A stretch of DNA of 64,000 nucleotides from Streptomyces sp. NBC_00461 (GCF_036013935.1 NZ_CP107902.1:4807001-4871000); one strand, 5' to 3'; positions 54,921 to 62,432 are shown, numbered from the stretch's first letter. Made by a program: numbers and translations. Notes: generated from the letters alone by a model not told the origin.

Positions 54921-55042
54921 CCAGTCGCAACCGAAGGTGCCGCTGCGCGTCCGCGTGGCGGCACCTATCCGCAACAGAAACGGCATCCGCCACAGATTCA
55001 AGCCGCTGACCAGCAATGTTGCGGCGTGGCGGATGTTGCGGA
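54795..55042. repeat. TCCGCAAC iterons, candidate origin or Xis sites
   Basis: TCCGCAAC occurs at 54795, 54804 and 54813 (9-bp period, in the DUF3631 3' end) and at 54968. Its reverse complement GTTGCGGA or GTTGCGGC occurs at 55018 and 55035. The cluster lies between the replication genes and xis, a plausible replication-origin location. The first three are also a coding Ser-Ala-Thr repeat. Confidence 0.5.
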
Positions 55043-55076
55043 TTCCCCAGAAGCCCCGAGACGAGGAGTCGCAACG

Positions 55077-55265
55077 ATGGTCCGCCCGAAGATGCTCAAG
55101 CTCCCCGAAGTCCTGGAAGAGATCGACATGAGCCGCGCCGCCTTCTATCGCATGCGCGCCCGAGGTAAGGCCCCGAAGCTCATCAAGCTCCCCAACGGTC
55201 AGATTCGCTGCCGCCGTGCCGACCTCGACGCGTGGTGGTCGTCCATCGAAGACGCTGCCGCCTGA
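55077..55265 (+). CDS. xis: excisionase-like HTH protein (AlpA/MerR type)
   Basis: 62 residues; ATG with GAGGAGTCGC upstream. LKLPEVLEEIDMSRAAFYRM, then KLPNGQIRCRRADLDAWWSS, is the helix-turn-helix and wing of the HTH_17 excisionase family. Such proteins bend att DNA and steer the integrase toward excision. Directly upstream of int, as in most AICEs. Confidence 0.85.
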   Translation: MVRPKMLKLPEVLEEIDMSRAAFYRMRARGKAPKLIKLPNGQIRCRRADLDAWWSSIEDAAA

Positions 55266-55290
55266 CCACCTCCCGGCACAGCCGAGACAC

Positions 55291-55319
55291 GAGGGGCCCG
55301 CGCTGAGCGCGGGCCCCTC
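55291..55319 (+). terminator. hairpin between xis and int
   Basis: 13-bp stem GAGGGGCCCGCGC / GCGCGGGCCCCTC with a 3-nt loop. It would reduce read-through from xis into int, allowing separate control of the two. Confidence 0.75.
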
Positions 55320-55336
55320 CTCTTCCCTGGAGAGAC

Positions 55337-56752
55337 ATGCTCACGTACGACGTCGACATTTGGTCCATCCGCAAGCGGGCTGGCCGTCCGAAACCGTGGG
55401 AGCTTCGTTGGAGGGTCGGTGACCGCCCTCATTCCCGCAGCTTCAAGCTCAAGCCGCAGGCAGACGGACGGCGCGCAGAGTTGATGACGGCTCTCCGCGA
55501 TCACCAGCAGTTCGACGAGGAAACAGGACTCCCCGCAGCCGAGTTGCTGGCGCGCACCTCGCCATCTTGGTACGAGCACGTCACTAACTACGTGCTGATG
55601 AAGTGGCCGCAAGCCGCCGCCAAGCACCGGGCGAGCATCGCGGAAGCGCTCGCTGTCGTGACTCCCATGCTCGTCACCAGCCGGCGCGGGGCGCCCAACG
55701 AGGTGGTGCTACGCGCCGCGCTGTATCAGTGGGCCTTCCGAGCAGTGCGCAATCCTGAGGCGGTCTGGATGCCGCGATACACCGTGGAAGAGCCACCACC
55801 CGAGATCAGCGCAGCACTGGAGTGGGTTGCAGCCCACTCAATCAAGGTCAAGGATTTGGAGGACCCAACCCTTCTACGCCCTGCCCTGGAAGCGCTCTCG
55901 CTCCGGATGGACGGAGCGCGAGCGGCAGAGAACACCGTTCGACGCAAGCGAATGGTGCTGAGCAACGTGCTGCGCTACACAGTCGAGGAGAAGGGGCTGC
56001 TCACCGCTAACCCTCTACCGCGCGTGGACTGGACGCCGCCCGAGAGCGAAGACGAGATCGACTTTCGGTACGTACCGGGCCCGGACGTGGCACGAGCCTT
56101 GCTAGGAGCGGTCCGTGATTCCGGGCCTCGCGGCAAACACCTGCACGCTTTCTTTGGGTGCCTCTACTACGCGGCCATGCGGCCTGGTGAGATCGTCGCC
56201 CTCAAAGAGTCAGATTGCACTTTGCCGCCAGCATCGCCTGAAGCCGTCAAAGACTGGGGCGAGCTGCTGCTTGGTGAGAGCCGACCAGAGGTCGGCGGCG
56301 GCTGGACGAACGATGGCGCGTCGTACGACACGCGTGGGCTCAAGCGCCGTAAGCGCGGCGCTACACGGGCTGTGCCCATCCCGCCCGTTTTGGTGCATCT
56401 ACTCCGTGAGCACATTTCGCGCTTTGGCACTGCCGATGACGGCCGGTTGTTCCGGGCGGCACGAGGTGGACGAGTGGCGTCCACCGAGTACTGCGACATC
56501 TGGGAAGGTGCTCGGAAAGCCGTGCTCACCCGCCAGGAACTCAAGTCCGGGCTCGCGGCGGTGCCGTACTCCCTGCGGCATGCCGGAGTATCACTTTGGA
56601 TCAAGTCAGGGGTGGACCCTGCAGAGGTCGCAGCGCGGGCCGGCCACAGCATCGCCGTGCTGTACCGCTTCTACGCGAAGATCCTTAAGGGTGGGCAGCA
56701 ACACTCCAACAACCTGATCGCTCAGGCGCTGGACGAGGGAGAACAGCCCTGA
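55337..56752 (+). CDS. int: tyrosine integrase of element A
   Basis: 471 residues; ATG with GGAGAGAC. The N-terminal SAM-like core-binding domain (about 60-200) precedes the catalytic domain: box I AMRPGEIVALKESD (R282), YSLRHAGVSLWIKSG (R414; the usual box-II His is Tyr), AGHSIAVLYRFYAK (His; Y446 nucleophile). It should integrate the element at tRNA-Ser(TGA), whose 3' fragment lies 120 bp downstream. The remnant at 26.3 kb has the same C-terminal motifs, indicating a related integrase at the same target. Confidence 0.93.
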   Translation: MLTYDVDIWSIRKRAGRPKPWELRWRVGDRPHSRSFKLKPQADGRRAELMTALRDHQQFDEETGLPAAELLARTSPSWYEHVTNYVLMKWPQAAAKHRASIAEALAVVTPMLVTSRRGAPNEVVLRAALYQWAFRAVRNPEAVWMPRYTVEEPPPEISAALEWVAAHSIKVKDLEDPTLLRPALEALSLRMDGARAAENTVRRKRMVLSNVLRYTVEEKGLLTANPLPRVDWTPPESEDEIDFRYVPGPDVARALLGAVRDSGPRGKHLHAFFGCLYYAAMRPGEIVALKESDCTLPPASPEAVKDWGELLLGESRPEVGGGWTNDGASYDTRGLKRRKRGATRAVPIPPVLVHLLREHISRFGTADDGRLFRAARGGRVASTEYCDIWEGARKAVLTRQELKSGLAAVPYSLRHAGVSLWIKSGVDPAEVAARAGHSIAVLYRFYAKILKGGQQHSNNLIAQALDEGEQP

Positions 56753-56755
56753 CTT

Positions 56756-56774
56756 TGGCCCACAGATGGCCCAT
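56756..56774. promoter_or_regulatory. putative integrase arm-type site, right
   Basis: TGGCCCACAGATGGCCCAT, one mismatch from the left-end copy at 28546-28564. It lies 98 bp before the right att core. The two copies flank the att core in the circular form. Confidence 0.5.
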
Positions 56775-56871
56775 ACGCACTGGTCAGAGGTGGGATACGG
56801 GCGAGAATGAGTGAGACGGGGTGAACGTAAAAGGGGTGCCTCTTAGCGAGAGACACCCCTTCTGACCTGCT

Positions 56872-56946
56872 ACGTCTACGACCTGCGCGGAGGCGGTGGG
56901 ATTTGAACCCACGGTGACATCGCTGCCACGACGGTTTTCAAGACCG
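56872..56946. other. attachment site, right / junction of elements A and B
   Basis: Perfect 75-bp copy of 28401-28475, preceded by the related tRNA terminator hairpin (56831-56861). As the sequence past 56946 does not restore the 5' half of the tRNA, this is the shared junction between two tandem elements. Confidence 0.9.
56888..56946 (-). pseudogene. tRNA-Ser(TGA) 3' fragment
   Basis: Same 59-nt 3' tRNA portion as at 28417-28475 (anticodon TGA, variable arm, T-arm, acceptor 3' strand). Beyond 56946 the sequence reads CCCGGTTTCTCGCG, which extends the anticodon stem slightly but forms no D-arm or acceptor partner. Not an intact tRNA gene. Confidence 0.82.
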
Positions 56947-57001
56947 CCCGGTTTCTCGCGAGCGAATGGGCCGTGACCTGGGACTTCTGTGTTCGACGTT
57001 G

Positions 57002-57031
57002 CATCCTCTGGCTCATCCTGGCCAGAGGATG
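57002..57031 (-). terminator. hairpin after the methyltransferase
   Basis: 10-bp stem CATCCTCTGG / CCAGAGGATG with a 10-nt loop, 25 bp past the methyltransferase stop on the minus strand. Confidence 0.6.
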
Positions 57032-57055
57032 GCCGCAGAGATGGCGCGATGCGCG

Positions 57056-57874
57056 TCACGCGCCCGTGCTGGGAGCCCTGCCCACGGCCAGTAGATGCGA
57101 ACTGGCAGCAAGCAATTCCGGGTACGGCTCTGCCATGCGCGCCGCCTCCATGGCGGAGGCAATCAGCTCGTCCGTGGGCCCCTCACCCGGCTGCTGCTCG
57201 GCTGCCTTTACGAGCGACCATGCGGGGCCTTCGATTCCGAAGACCTGTACGTCCGTCAGCCCGGCGGCCACCAACTCCGCCACCAGCTCCTCAGCCCGGT
57301 GGAAGTAGGACAGGGTGAACCCACGTACACCGTCATAGACGGCCGTCTCAAGAATCTGGGAGACGGAGTCACGAATCCGTTCGGTGTGCAGGTGGGCGTA
57401 TGCGACGTGCTCAAAGAGCGACGCGTAACGGTTGATCGCCGCCGCCGCGACCAATCCGCCCGGCTTCACCACACGGTGGGCCTCTTCCAGCGCCTTACAC
57501 CGATCATCGGGGTCAGGCAGGTGGTACAGCGGCCCAAGGAGCTGTACAACGTCGAAACTGTCGTCTGGCTCGCGCAGGTCACGGGCGTCTCCCACGATCG
57601 CCGAGCACACGTCCGCCGCACTCTCAACATGACGGGGGACGGGGTCTACCAGCGTCACTTCGTAGCCGTCCCTCACAAGCCATTCAGCGTGAATCCCGGT
57701 CCCTCCCCCCACGTCAAGCACACGCGCCGGTGTGGGGGGCAAGAAGCGTCGGAGAAGCTCTTGAGTCCTGACCAACTCCATACGTCCGTCTGCCGACCTA
57801 CGCAGGCGGCTGTCCTCGTTCACTGTCTCGCCGTAGAACCGCATCACGGAGGGAGCCAATTCGAGATTCGACAT
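57056..57874 (-). CDS. class I SAM-dependent methyltransferase
   Basis: 272 residues. Motif I ARVLDVGGGTGIHAEWLV, the acidic motif II strand EVTLVDPVPRHV, DLREPDDSFDVVQLLGPLYH (motif III-IV) and AHRVVKPGGLVAAAAI define a UbiE/small-molecule type methyltransferase. The substrate is unknown. Divergent from the GntR/UTRA regulator, 56 bp apart, with an operator-like palindrome between them, so its expression is probably tied to that regulator. It is cargo at the left end of element B. Confidence 0.87.
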   Translation of the reverse strand: MSNLELAPSVMRFYGETVNEDSRLRRSADGRMELVRTQELLRRFLPPTPARVLDVGGGTGIHAEWLVRDGYEVTLVDPVPRHVESAADVCSAIVGDARDLREPDDSFDVVQLLGPLYHLPDPDDRCKALEEAHRVVKPGGLVAAAAINRYASLFEHVAYAHLHTERIRDSVSQILETAVYDGVRGFTLSYFHRAEELVAELVAAGLTDVQVFGIEGPAWSLVKAAEQQPGEGPTDELIASAMEAARMAEPYPELLAASSHLLAVGRAPSTGA

Positions 57875-57889
57875 GGTCGCAGTATCCTG

Positions 57890-57909
57890 TGTACCGGTGG
57901 ACCAGTCCA
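57890..57909. promoter_or_regulatory. GntR/KorSA-type operator copy 1
   Basis: On the minus strand CTGGACTGGTCCACCGGTAC, which matches the copy at 58765-58784 at 18 of 20 positions. It lies between the divergent methyltransferase and GntR starts, so it could control both. Confidence 0.65.
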
Positions 57910-57930
57910 GCGCGCGGAGTAGGGGAAGCC

Positions 57931-58647
57931 ATGGCCATTCTGAAGTACGAAGAGATCGCCGAGTCTCTGCGCGCCCGCATCGCCGCTGGTGAGTTCGCCC
58001 CTGGCGACACCATCCCGTCCGGCCGCGACCTTGCCGAGCAGTGGGACGTGTCGCGAGCCACCGCCATCAAAGCTGTGGACGTGCTTCGCAACGATGGCGT
58101 GGTGGTGGCCAAGCAGGGCACCGGTTTCGTCGTCACTGAGACGCCAGTAGCGCGCCCTGCCGGCGCCCGCCGAGCCGGATCGGCGCGCATCTTGGGCGGA
58201 ATGCCGTTCCTGCGCATCGGTACGCCCGACTGGGCAGAACCTCCCACACGCGTCGCCAATGCCCTTGGGATCTCCCCCGGAGTGCAGGCACTGCGACGCA
58301 TTCGCGTCCTCCAGCTCCCCGACGGAACCCCGAATAGCGCCGTGGAGGCATGGTTCCCTCCAGAGATCGCAGAGGCAGCGCCTCGCCTCGCCGACAGTGC
58401 TCCCATCGCCGAGGGCACGACACGGTACGTCCGTCGGCAGACTGGTCGGTTCCCAGTCGAGGGAGTAGATATCACCACCGTGCGCCTCGCGACGGACACG
58501 GAGGCGGACCGCTTGCAGGTAGCGGCAAGCACTGCGGTAGCCGTGCTCCTCCACACGGCACACGACGAGGACGGCCGTCCGCTGGTCTGCGAGGAAGGCG
58601 TCACACCGTCCTCACTTTTCGAGCAGGTGGACACCTACGCCATGTAG
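57931..58647 (+). CDS. GntR/UTRA regulator (KorSA-like)
   Basis: 238 residues; ATG with AGGGGAAGCC upstream. N-terminal GntR winged helix (IAESLRARIAAGEFAPGDTI, then AEQWDVSRATAIKAVDVLRN, then KQGTGFVVTE) and a C-terminal UTRA ligand domain (ALRRIRVLQLPDGTPNSAVE, VEGVDITTVRLATDTEADRL). On pSAM2 the GntR-type KorSA represses the activator gene pra. The palindromes upstream and downstream fit an autoregulated repressor of transfer. Its transcript probably ends at the hairpin at 58662. Confidence 0.87.
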   Translation: MAILKYEEIAESLRARIAAGEFAPGDTIPSGRDLAEQWDVSRATAIKAVDVLRNDGVVVAKQGTGFVVTETPVARPAGARRAGSARILGGMPFLRIGTPDWAEPPTRVANALGISPGVQALRRIRVLQLPDGTPNSAVEAWFPPEIAEAAPRLADSAPIAEGTTRYVRRQTGRFPVEGVDITTVRLATDTEADRLQVAASTAVAVLLHTAHDEDGRPLVCEEGVTPSSLFEQVDTYAM

Positions 58648-58661
58648 AAGGCCTCAAATCG

Positions 58662-58692
58662 AGCTGGACCGGTCCTCCGGTCCAGCTTTTTT
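58662..58692 (+). terminator. rho-independent terminator that also matches the GntR operator
   Basis: Perfect 11-bp stem AGCTGGACCGG / CCGGTCCAGCT with a 4-nt loop and a run of seven T, rare in GC-rich genomes. The stem shares the CTGGACCGGTCC-type sequence of the two operator copies, so it may also bind the repressor. Confidence 0.8.
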
Positions 58693-58761
58693 GATGGCTC
58701 GTCATGTGCTTTGACCTGCGAAAACTTTAGTCGGCTCCGGGCGCCTCACTTTTCAGGGCTT

Positions 58762-58787
58762 GACTGGACCGGTCCACCGGTCCAGTC
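58762..58787. promoter_or_regulatory. GntR/KorSA-type operator copy 3
   Basis: GACTGGACCGGTCC then ACCGGTCCAGTC: a 26-bp near-perfect palindrome. It overlaps a TTGACT -35-like hexamer (58760-58765), so binding would block the promoter of the transfer operon starting at 59116. Confidence 0.75.
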
Positions 58788-59115
58788 TGTAAATGCAACG
58801 CCGTTCCTCCACTGCGTGGAGCGGTTCCGGATCGGGATGGCTCGCCACAACTAGGAGCCCCGCGCTGGTCGTTGCTTGAGAACTGCATAGGTGGGCCCCG
58901 CCTCCCCGAGTCGAAAAGGCGGACCGCACGGCTCTGCCGCGCATCAACCTCGCAGCTCAACGGCTGCGGCCGGTTGCCTCCGCTGCTCGTCTCGTACGAG
59001 CAGCGCTGAGGGGAGCCGGATTCCAACCACCGGACTTTCCGGCGTGGTGACCGCCCCTGTCGGGGTGCTCACCCGCTTCCGGGCTCCGTCCCGACTGCTG
59101 CCAAGGAGTGGAAGC
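58788..59115. other. leader of the element B transfer operon
   Basis: About 330 bp without a supportable gene between the operator/promoter and the first ORF. It contains a perfect 10-bp hairpin at 58981-59005 (CGCTGCTCGT / ACGAGCAGCG, 5-nt loop). Element A has a comparable untranslated leader (39241-39702). Confidence 0.5.
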
Positions 59116-59346
59116 GTGAATCAGAACGACCTGAACCACATCGGGCACCGCATCGCGCAGGCCGCCGCACAGTTCGCCCCCGGTCACCAGCCGACCGCCG
59201 CTCAGACGGCCGACGCCGCCGCGATCCTGCACGGCATGCTTCAGGCGGTAGAGACCTACGGCGTGACGTTCGCGCACTTCGAGATCGTCGCCGACTTCCC
59301 GCGCATGGCCATTCAGCTGGTCCAGGCCCGCGACGAGAGCCGGTGA
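59116..59346 (+). CDS. small hypothetical protein (76 aa) heading the transfer operon
   Basis: GTG start with AAGGAGTGGAAGC. A helical protein (LNHIGHRIAQAAAQFAPGHQ, then TADAAAILHGMLQAVETYGV, then FEIVADFPRMAIQLVQARDE). The stop is inside a GTGA overlap with the next gene. No signal peptide. First gene of the element B operon; similar small leaders occur in other Streptomyces elements. Role unknown. Confidence 0.65.
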   Translation: MNQNDLNHIGHRIAQAAAQFAPGHQPTAAQTADAAAILHGMLQAVETYGVTFAHFEIVADFPRMAIQLVQARDESR

Positions 59347-59801
59347 CCGCCGTGACCGCCGCCACCTTCGCCGCCGTGTTCGTCGCCCTGTACGTCGCCC
59401 ACAGTGTGGGCGACCACTGGGTGCAGACCTCCCACCAGTCCGCGCACAAGGGCCGCCCCGGCTGGACCGGCCGTCTCGCCGACGCCCGGCACGTCGCCAC
59501 CCTGACGCTCACCAAGCTCGCCGTCCTGCTGCCGGTCGTGTGGCTGCTGGACCTGCGCCTGTCCGTGCTCGGCATCCTCGCCGGTCTCGGCATCGACGCC
59601 CTCACGCACTGGTGGGCCGACCGTCGCAGCACGCTCGCATGGCTGGCCAAGGTGACCGGCAAGGGCGAGTTCTACCGGCTCGGCACCCCGCGCGCCGGCC
59701 ACGACGACAACCCGCACATCGGCACCGGCGCCTACGCGCTTGACCAGTCCTTCCACCACCTGTGGCTGCTGGTCGCCGCCCTCCTCATCACAGCGGTCTG
59801 A
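59343..59801 (+). CDS. membrane protein, DUF3307-like
   Basis: 152 residues. GTG in a GTGA overlap. Helices FAAVFVALYVAHSVGDHW, ATLTLTKLAVLLPVVWLLDL and LSVLGILAGLGIDALTHWWA, with a last HLWLLVAALLITAV. The HSVGDHWVQT and DALTHWWADRR motifs with paired His/Asp recall DUF3307 membrane proteins. Such a gene often stands early in Streptomyces AICE transfer operons. Function unknown. Confidence 0.65.
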   Translation: MTAVTAATFAAVFVALYVAHSVGDHWVQTSHQSAHKGRPGWTGRLADARHVATLTLTKLAVLLPVVWLLDLRLSVLGILAGLGIDALTHWWADRRSTLAWLAKVTGKGEFYRLGTPRAGHDDNPHIGTGAYALDQSFHHLWLLVAALLITAV

Positions 59802-59843
59802 CCCCGCTCACCCACCGACTCACCAGCAAGCAGGAGGAACCCC

Positions 59844-59996
59844 ATGGCGATTTTCAAGGGCGGCATCACCATCGGCGGCGGGACCGTCGGCGGGAAGAAG
59901 ACCGAGGTATCCGGCAAGAAGATCACGGGCGGGATCACGATCGGCGGCCCGAGCAAGGGCAAGAGCACGGGCGGCAAGGAGAGCGGCAAGAAGTAG
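59844..59996 (+). CDS. 50-residue Gly/Lys/Thr-rich peptide
   Basis: ATG with a strong CAGGAGGAACCCC site, so translation is convincing despite the length. The sequence is two near-repeats of a GGITIGG unit separated by Lys-rich stretches (MAIFKGGITIGGGTVGG, then KKITGGITIGGPSKGKS). Very basic. Could bind nucleic acid or form a small beta structure. Short genes of this style occur in spd operons. No family recognised. Confidence 0.6.
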   Translation: MAIFKGGITIGGGTVGGKKTEVSGKKITGGITIGGPSKGKSTGGKESGKK

Positions 59997-60064
59997 TGAG
60001 TTCCTAGCCCTCCGACTCTGACCGCACACCGCGCCCTGAGCGCGGCTTCCACCTTCAACGGCGC

Positions 60065-60094
60065 GCGCCCCCGGAGCTGTAACTCCGGGGGCGC
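60065..60094 (+). terminator. hairpin terminator
   Basis: Perfect 12-bp stem GCGCCCCCGGAG / CTCCGGGGGCGC with a 6-nt loop, 68 bp after the 50-residue ORF; it splits the operon or attenuates it. Confidence 0.75.
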
Positions 60095-60134
60095 TGTTCG
60101 GGCCGTTTCCACCTAGCAGGGAGACCACGACCCA

Positions 60135-60401
60135 ATGAGCCACATCGTCACTGTTCAGGAAGCTGTTACCGCGTTCGCCGACTTCATGGAGCCGACGGAT
60201 GCCGAGCTGGACGCGATCGAGCGGGAGATGCCGCTGATCCTGGCGGACGTCGACTTGCTCGACGCGCAGATCATCACCCTGGACCGCACCCCGAGCGAGC
60301 TGGACGCCCAGCGCATCCGCCGCGCACGGCGCCGCCTGCTCACCGCCCGCCGCACGCTCGCCAACCAGGACGCCACCGCCGCCGCCGGAGGCGCGGCATG
60401 A
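60135..60401 (+). CDS. DUF6284-type protein
   Basis: 88 residues. MSHIVTVQEAVTAFADFMEP, then TDAELDAIEREMPLILADVD, then LDAQRIRRARRRLLTARRTL match the small DUF6284 family of Streptomyces elements. All-helical with an acidic first half and a basic second half. The stop overlaps the DUF2637-like start (ATGA), giving coupled translation. Function unknown; the consistent position before the Spd-like gene suggests a transfer role. Confidence 0.75.
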   Translation: MSHIVTVQEAVTAFADFMEPTDAELDAIEREMPLILADVDLLDAQIITLDRTPSELDAQRIRRARRRLLTARRTLANQDATAAAGGAA

Positions 60402-61510
60402 ACCGCACCGAGCTGACGAAGGCTCAGAAGGGTGTGTTGACGGCCGCGTTCGTGCCGATGCTCGCCACGGGCGTGATCGGCGGTATCGGCACCTACAGCA
60501 ACATCGGCCGCGCCTACGGCAAGGGCACCGCGCTCGGGGCGCTTGGTGCCGGTGAGGGCGCCACCGCCGTGCTCGCCCTGGTCCTGCTCGGGCTGACCAT
60601 GCTGGGCCAGTCCTCCCCGCGCATCGTGCGCATGGGGCTGTGGGCACTGCCGGCCGCCGCGTCCGCCATGGGTGCGATGGCGGCGCCTGATCCGGGCCGG
60701 ACCGTCATCTACGCCCTGACCCCGATGGGCATGTCCGTATCGGCGGAGGGCATGGCGTTCCTCGCCCGCCGGATCGTGGTGCACACCGACGGCCGCGATG
60801 CGGAGAACGAGCGACGCACCGCCGACATCGTGCAGGCCCTCGCCTACCACCGCGCCCGCGCCGCCCACCACCCCAGCGATCGGGTCAAGTGGTGGTCGGA
60901 GCGCAAGTCGTGGCGTCTGGCCCGCAAGGTCGGCGTCGGCGACGTGGCCCTCGGATCGAGGCTGCTGGACGTCCAGCGCGACCGCGTCACCGCCGGAGCC
61001 GATGCCGCACTCGGGTCGATGTTCGGCACGGAGAATCCCGCACCCGCCCCGATCGCAAATGCGGAGGAATCAACCGAGACCGCAAGGAAACGGTCTACGG
61101 CTGAGCTGGGGGAATCGACCCCGGCCCCGGCCGTGACGCTCACCCGGCTGGCCGTGCCGGATCCGGTCGCGGTCGATGCGGGTAAGCCGATTCTTCCGCT
61201 CAAGTCGATGCCCGCGATTCCGGGCCCGATCCCGGCACCGATCGCCGCACCGGTCCGGGGGAGCGTGGCGGCGGGATCGACTACGCCGCGTGGGGTGACC
61301 GGTCGGGTTCCCGAGGCGGCCCGATCGCCCCGGCCCAAGCGCACCCCGGAACAGCTGCTCGACGAGGCACGCAAGGCGACGGCCGGATGGCCGGACGCGA
61401 AGGTCACCGCCGAGGGCATCCGCCGCGCGATCCACACCTCACCCGCCAACGCCAGGATGTTGCGGGACACGCTGCTCGCCGAGCGCGCCGCTGCGGTCGG
61501 GACGCCGTGA
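60398..61510 (+). CDS. DUF2637/SpdB-like membrane protein
   Basis: 370 residues. Four helices in the first 130 residues (AAFVPMLATGVIGGIGTYS, GATAVLALVLLGLTMLG, MGLWALPAAASAMGAMAAP, VIYALTPMGMSVSAEGMAFL) match DUF2637. A cytoplasmic part follows, with a Pro-rich linker and a C-terminal helical domain (TPEQLLDEARKATAGWPDAK, then SPANARMLRDTLLAERA) like that of ParB/SpdB-associated proteins. It corresponds functionally to the SpdB2-like protein of element A, but with a different sequence. Its stop overlaps the next ATG (TGATG). Confidence 0.75.
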   Translation: MNRTELTKAQKGVLTAAFVPMLATGVIGGIGTYSNIGRAYGKGTALGALGAGEGATAVLALVLLGLTMLGQSSPRIVRMGLWALPAAASAMGAMAAPDPGRTVIYALTPMGMSVSAEGMAFLARRIVVHTDGRDAENERRTADIVQALAYHRARAAHHPSDRVKWWSERKSWRLARKVGVGDVALGSRLLDVQRDRVTAGADAALGSMFGTENPAPAPIANAEESTETARKRSTAELGESTPAPAVTLTRLAVPDPVAVDAGKPILPLKSMPAIPGPIPAPIAAPVRGSVAAGSTTPRGVTGRVPEAARSPRPKRTPEQLLDEARKATAGWPDAKVTAEGIRRAIHTSPANARMLRDTLLAERAAAVGTP

Positions 61511-61857
61511 TGGGGGCGCTGCCGGTGTTCCGGTGGCGCCTGGCCCCGGACGGCTACGCCACCCGCCGACAACTTCGGGCGCGTGATCTGCGCCCCGGTG
61601 GTCAACAGGTGGCCGCGCAGCTCGAACGGCCCCGCCGGCACCGCCCGCCGCTGGTCGCTTACCTCTACCGCATCGACCAGGCCAAACCCATCCGCCCGAT
61701 GACGCCGGCACGGTGGGCGGCTCTGGCCAAGGCCAACACCGCCCGCCGTACCTGCCCCGAGTGCCGCCGCGATGCCGGATACACCATCCCCACCTCGCTC
61801 GGCATGTGCGTGACCTGCGCCTTCCCCGACAACTCCGACGCCTTGAGGAGTGCGTGA
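61510..61857 (+). CDS. RRQL-motif zinc-binding protein
   Basis: 115 residues with ATRRQLRARDLRPGGQ and a C-terminal zinc ribbon (ARRTCPECRRDAGYTIP then MCVTCAFPD). Counterpart of the element A gene at 41301, clearly homologous through the whole length (WRLAPDG, RRQL, KPxRPMT). Coupled to the preceding gene by TGATG and followed after 2 bp by another ORF. Confidence 0.83.
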   Translation: MGALPVFRWRLAPDGYATRRQLRARDLRPGGQQVAAQLERPRRHRPPLVAYLYRIDQAKPIRPMTPARWAALAKANTARRTCPECRRDAGYTIPTSLGMCVTCAFPDNSDALRSA

Positions 61858-61859
61858 CC

Positions 61860-62177
61860 ATGGGTAAGCCCAACACCCGCCGCCTGGACCACGAAATCCA
61901 GCTGACACAGCGCAAGTTGGCGGCGGTGCAGAACGAGGAGATGTGGCCGCTGAGCGGCGAGGAGCGGCGCAAGGTCGCCCGCGCCATGGTCGGCGGCTCC
62001 TACCGCGTAGCCCGCGGCAAGAGCACCGGCCGCGCCGAACGCGCCGCGGAAAGCGTCTGGAACAGCGTGCTGATCCGGCTGACCGCCGAACTGAGCGCCC
62101 TGCAGAGCGAGAGGCAGCACATCGTCAACGACGCCGCCAAGGACAAGGCCGCCAAGAAGTCCTCGGGGTGGTGGTGA
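61860..62177 (+). CDS. hypothetical helical protein (105 aa)
   Basis: ATG 2 bp after the RRQL stop. Charged helical protein (RRLDHEIQLTQRKLAAVQNE, then ERRKVARAMVGGSYRVARGK, then LIRLTAELSALQSERQHIVN) ending KKSSGWW. Probably a small coiled coil. Sits in the tight operon before TraSA. Family not recognised. Confidence 0.65.
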   Translation: MGKPNTRRLDHEIQLTQRKLAAVQNEEMWPLSGEERRKVARAMVGGSYRVARGKSTGRAERAAESVWNSVLIRLTAELSALQSERQHIVNDAAKDKAAKKSSGWW

Positions 62178-62179
62178 CC

Positions 62180-62350
62180 ATGGCCAGCACGAACACGCCT
62201 GCCGGCCAGTGCCCGCAGTGCTGGCAGCACGCCCATGACCGCAGCATCCACCGGCGCCTTGGCCCGCGTGAGGACTGCCCGCAGTGCGTGGACCACATGA
62301 ACAACGGCCACCCCTACCTCGTGCCCAAGAAGGAATCCCGCTGGTGGTGA
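62180..62350 (+). CDS. small zinc-finger-like protein (56 aa)
   Basis: ATG 2 bp after the previous stop. Two C-x2-C pairs (GQCPQCWQHA, EDCPQCVDHM) with nearby His residues form a likely zinc finger. Short basic/aromatic tail (KKESRWW). Typical accessory protein of transfer operons; function unknown. Confidence 0.62.
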   Translation: MASTNTPAGQCPQCWQHAHDRSIHRRLGPREDCPQCVDHMNNGHPYLVPKKESRWW

Positions 62351-62432
62351 CAACCACCCCCACCGCGCCCTAAGCACACCCCTGCCCTTCTCAACTCCCG
62401 CCCTGATCAGGGCAGTCAGGAGCACCTCCAGC

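Larger units (their letters stand above)
28401..56946. mobile_element. integrative element A (AICE-like, ~28.5 kb) at tRNA-Ser(TGA)
   Basis: Bounded by a perfect 75-bp direct repeat (28401-28475 and 56872-56946) containing the 3' part of tRNA-Ser(TGA). It encodes a tyrosine integrase and an Xis-like protein at the right end, a prim-pol and DUF3631 replication pair, SSB, a TraB/FtsK-like translocase, Spd-like and type IV secretion-like proteins, and cargo at the left end. This is the module set of actinomycete integrative and conjugative elements. The cargo is visibly AT-richer than the transfer genes, suggesting a separate origin. Confidence 0.88.
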
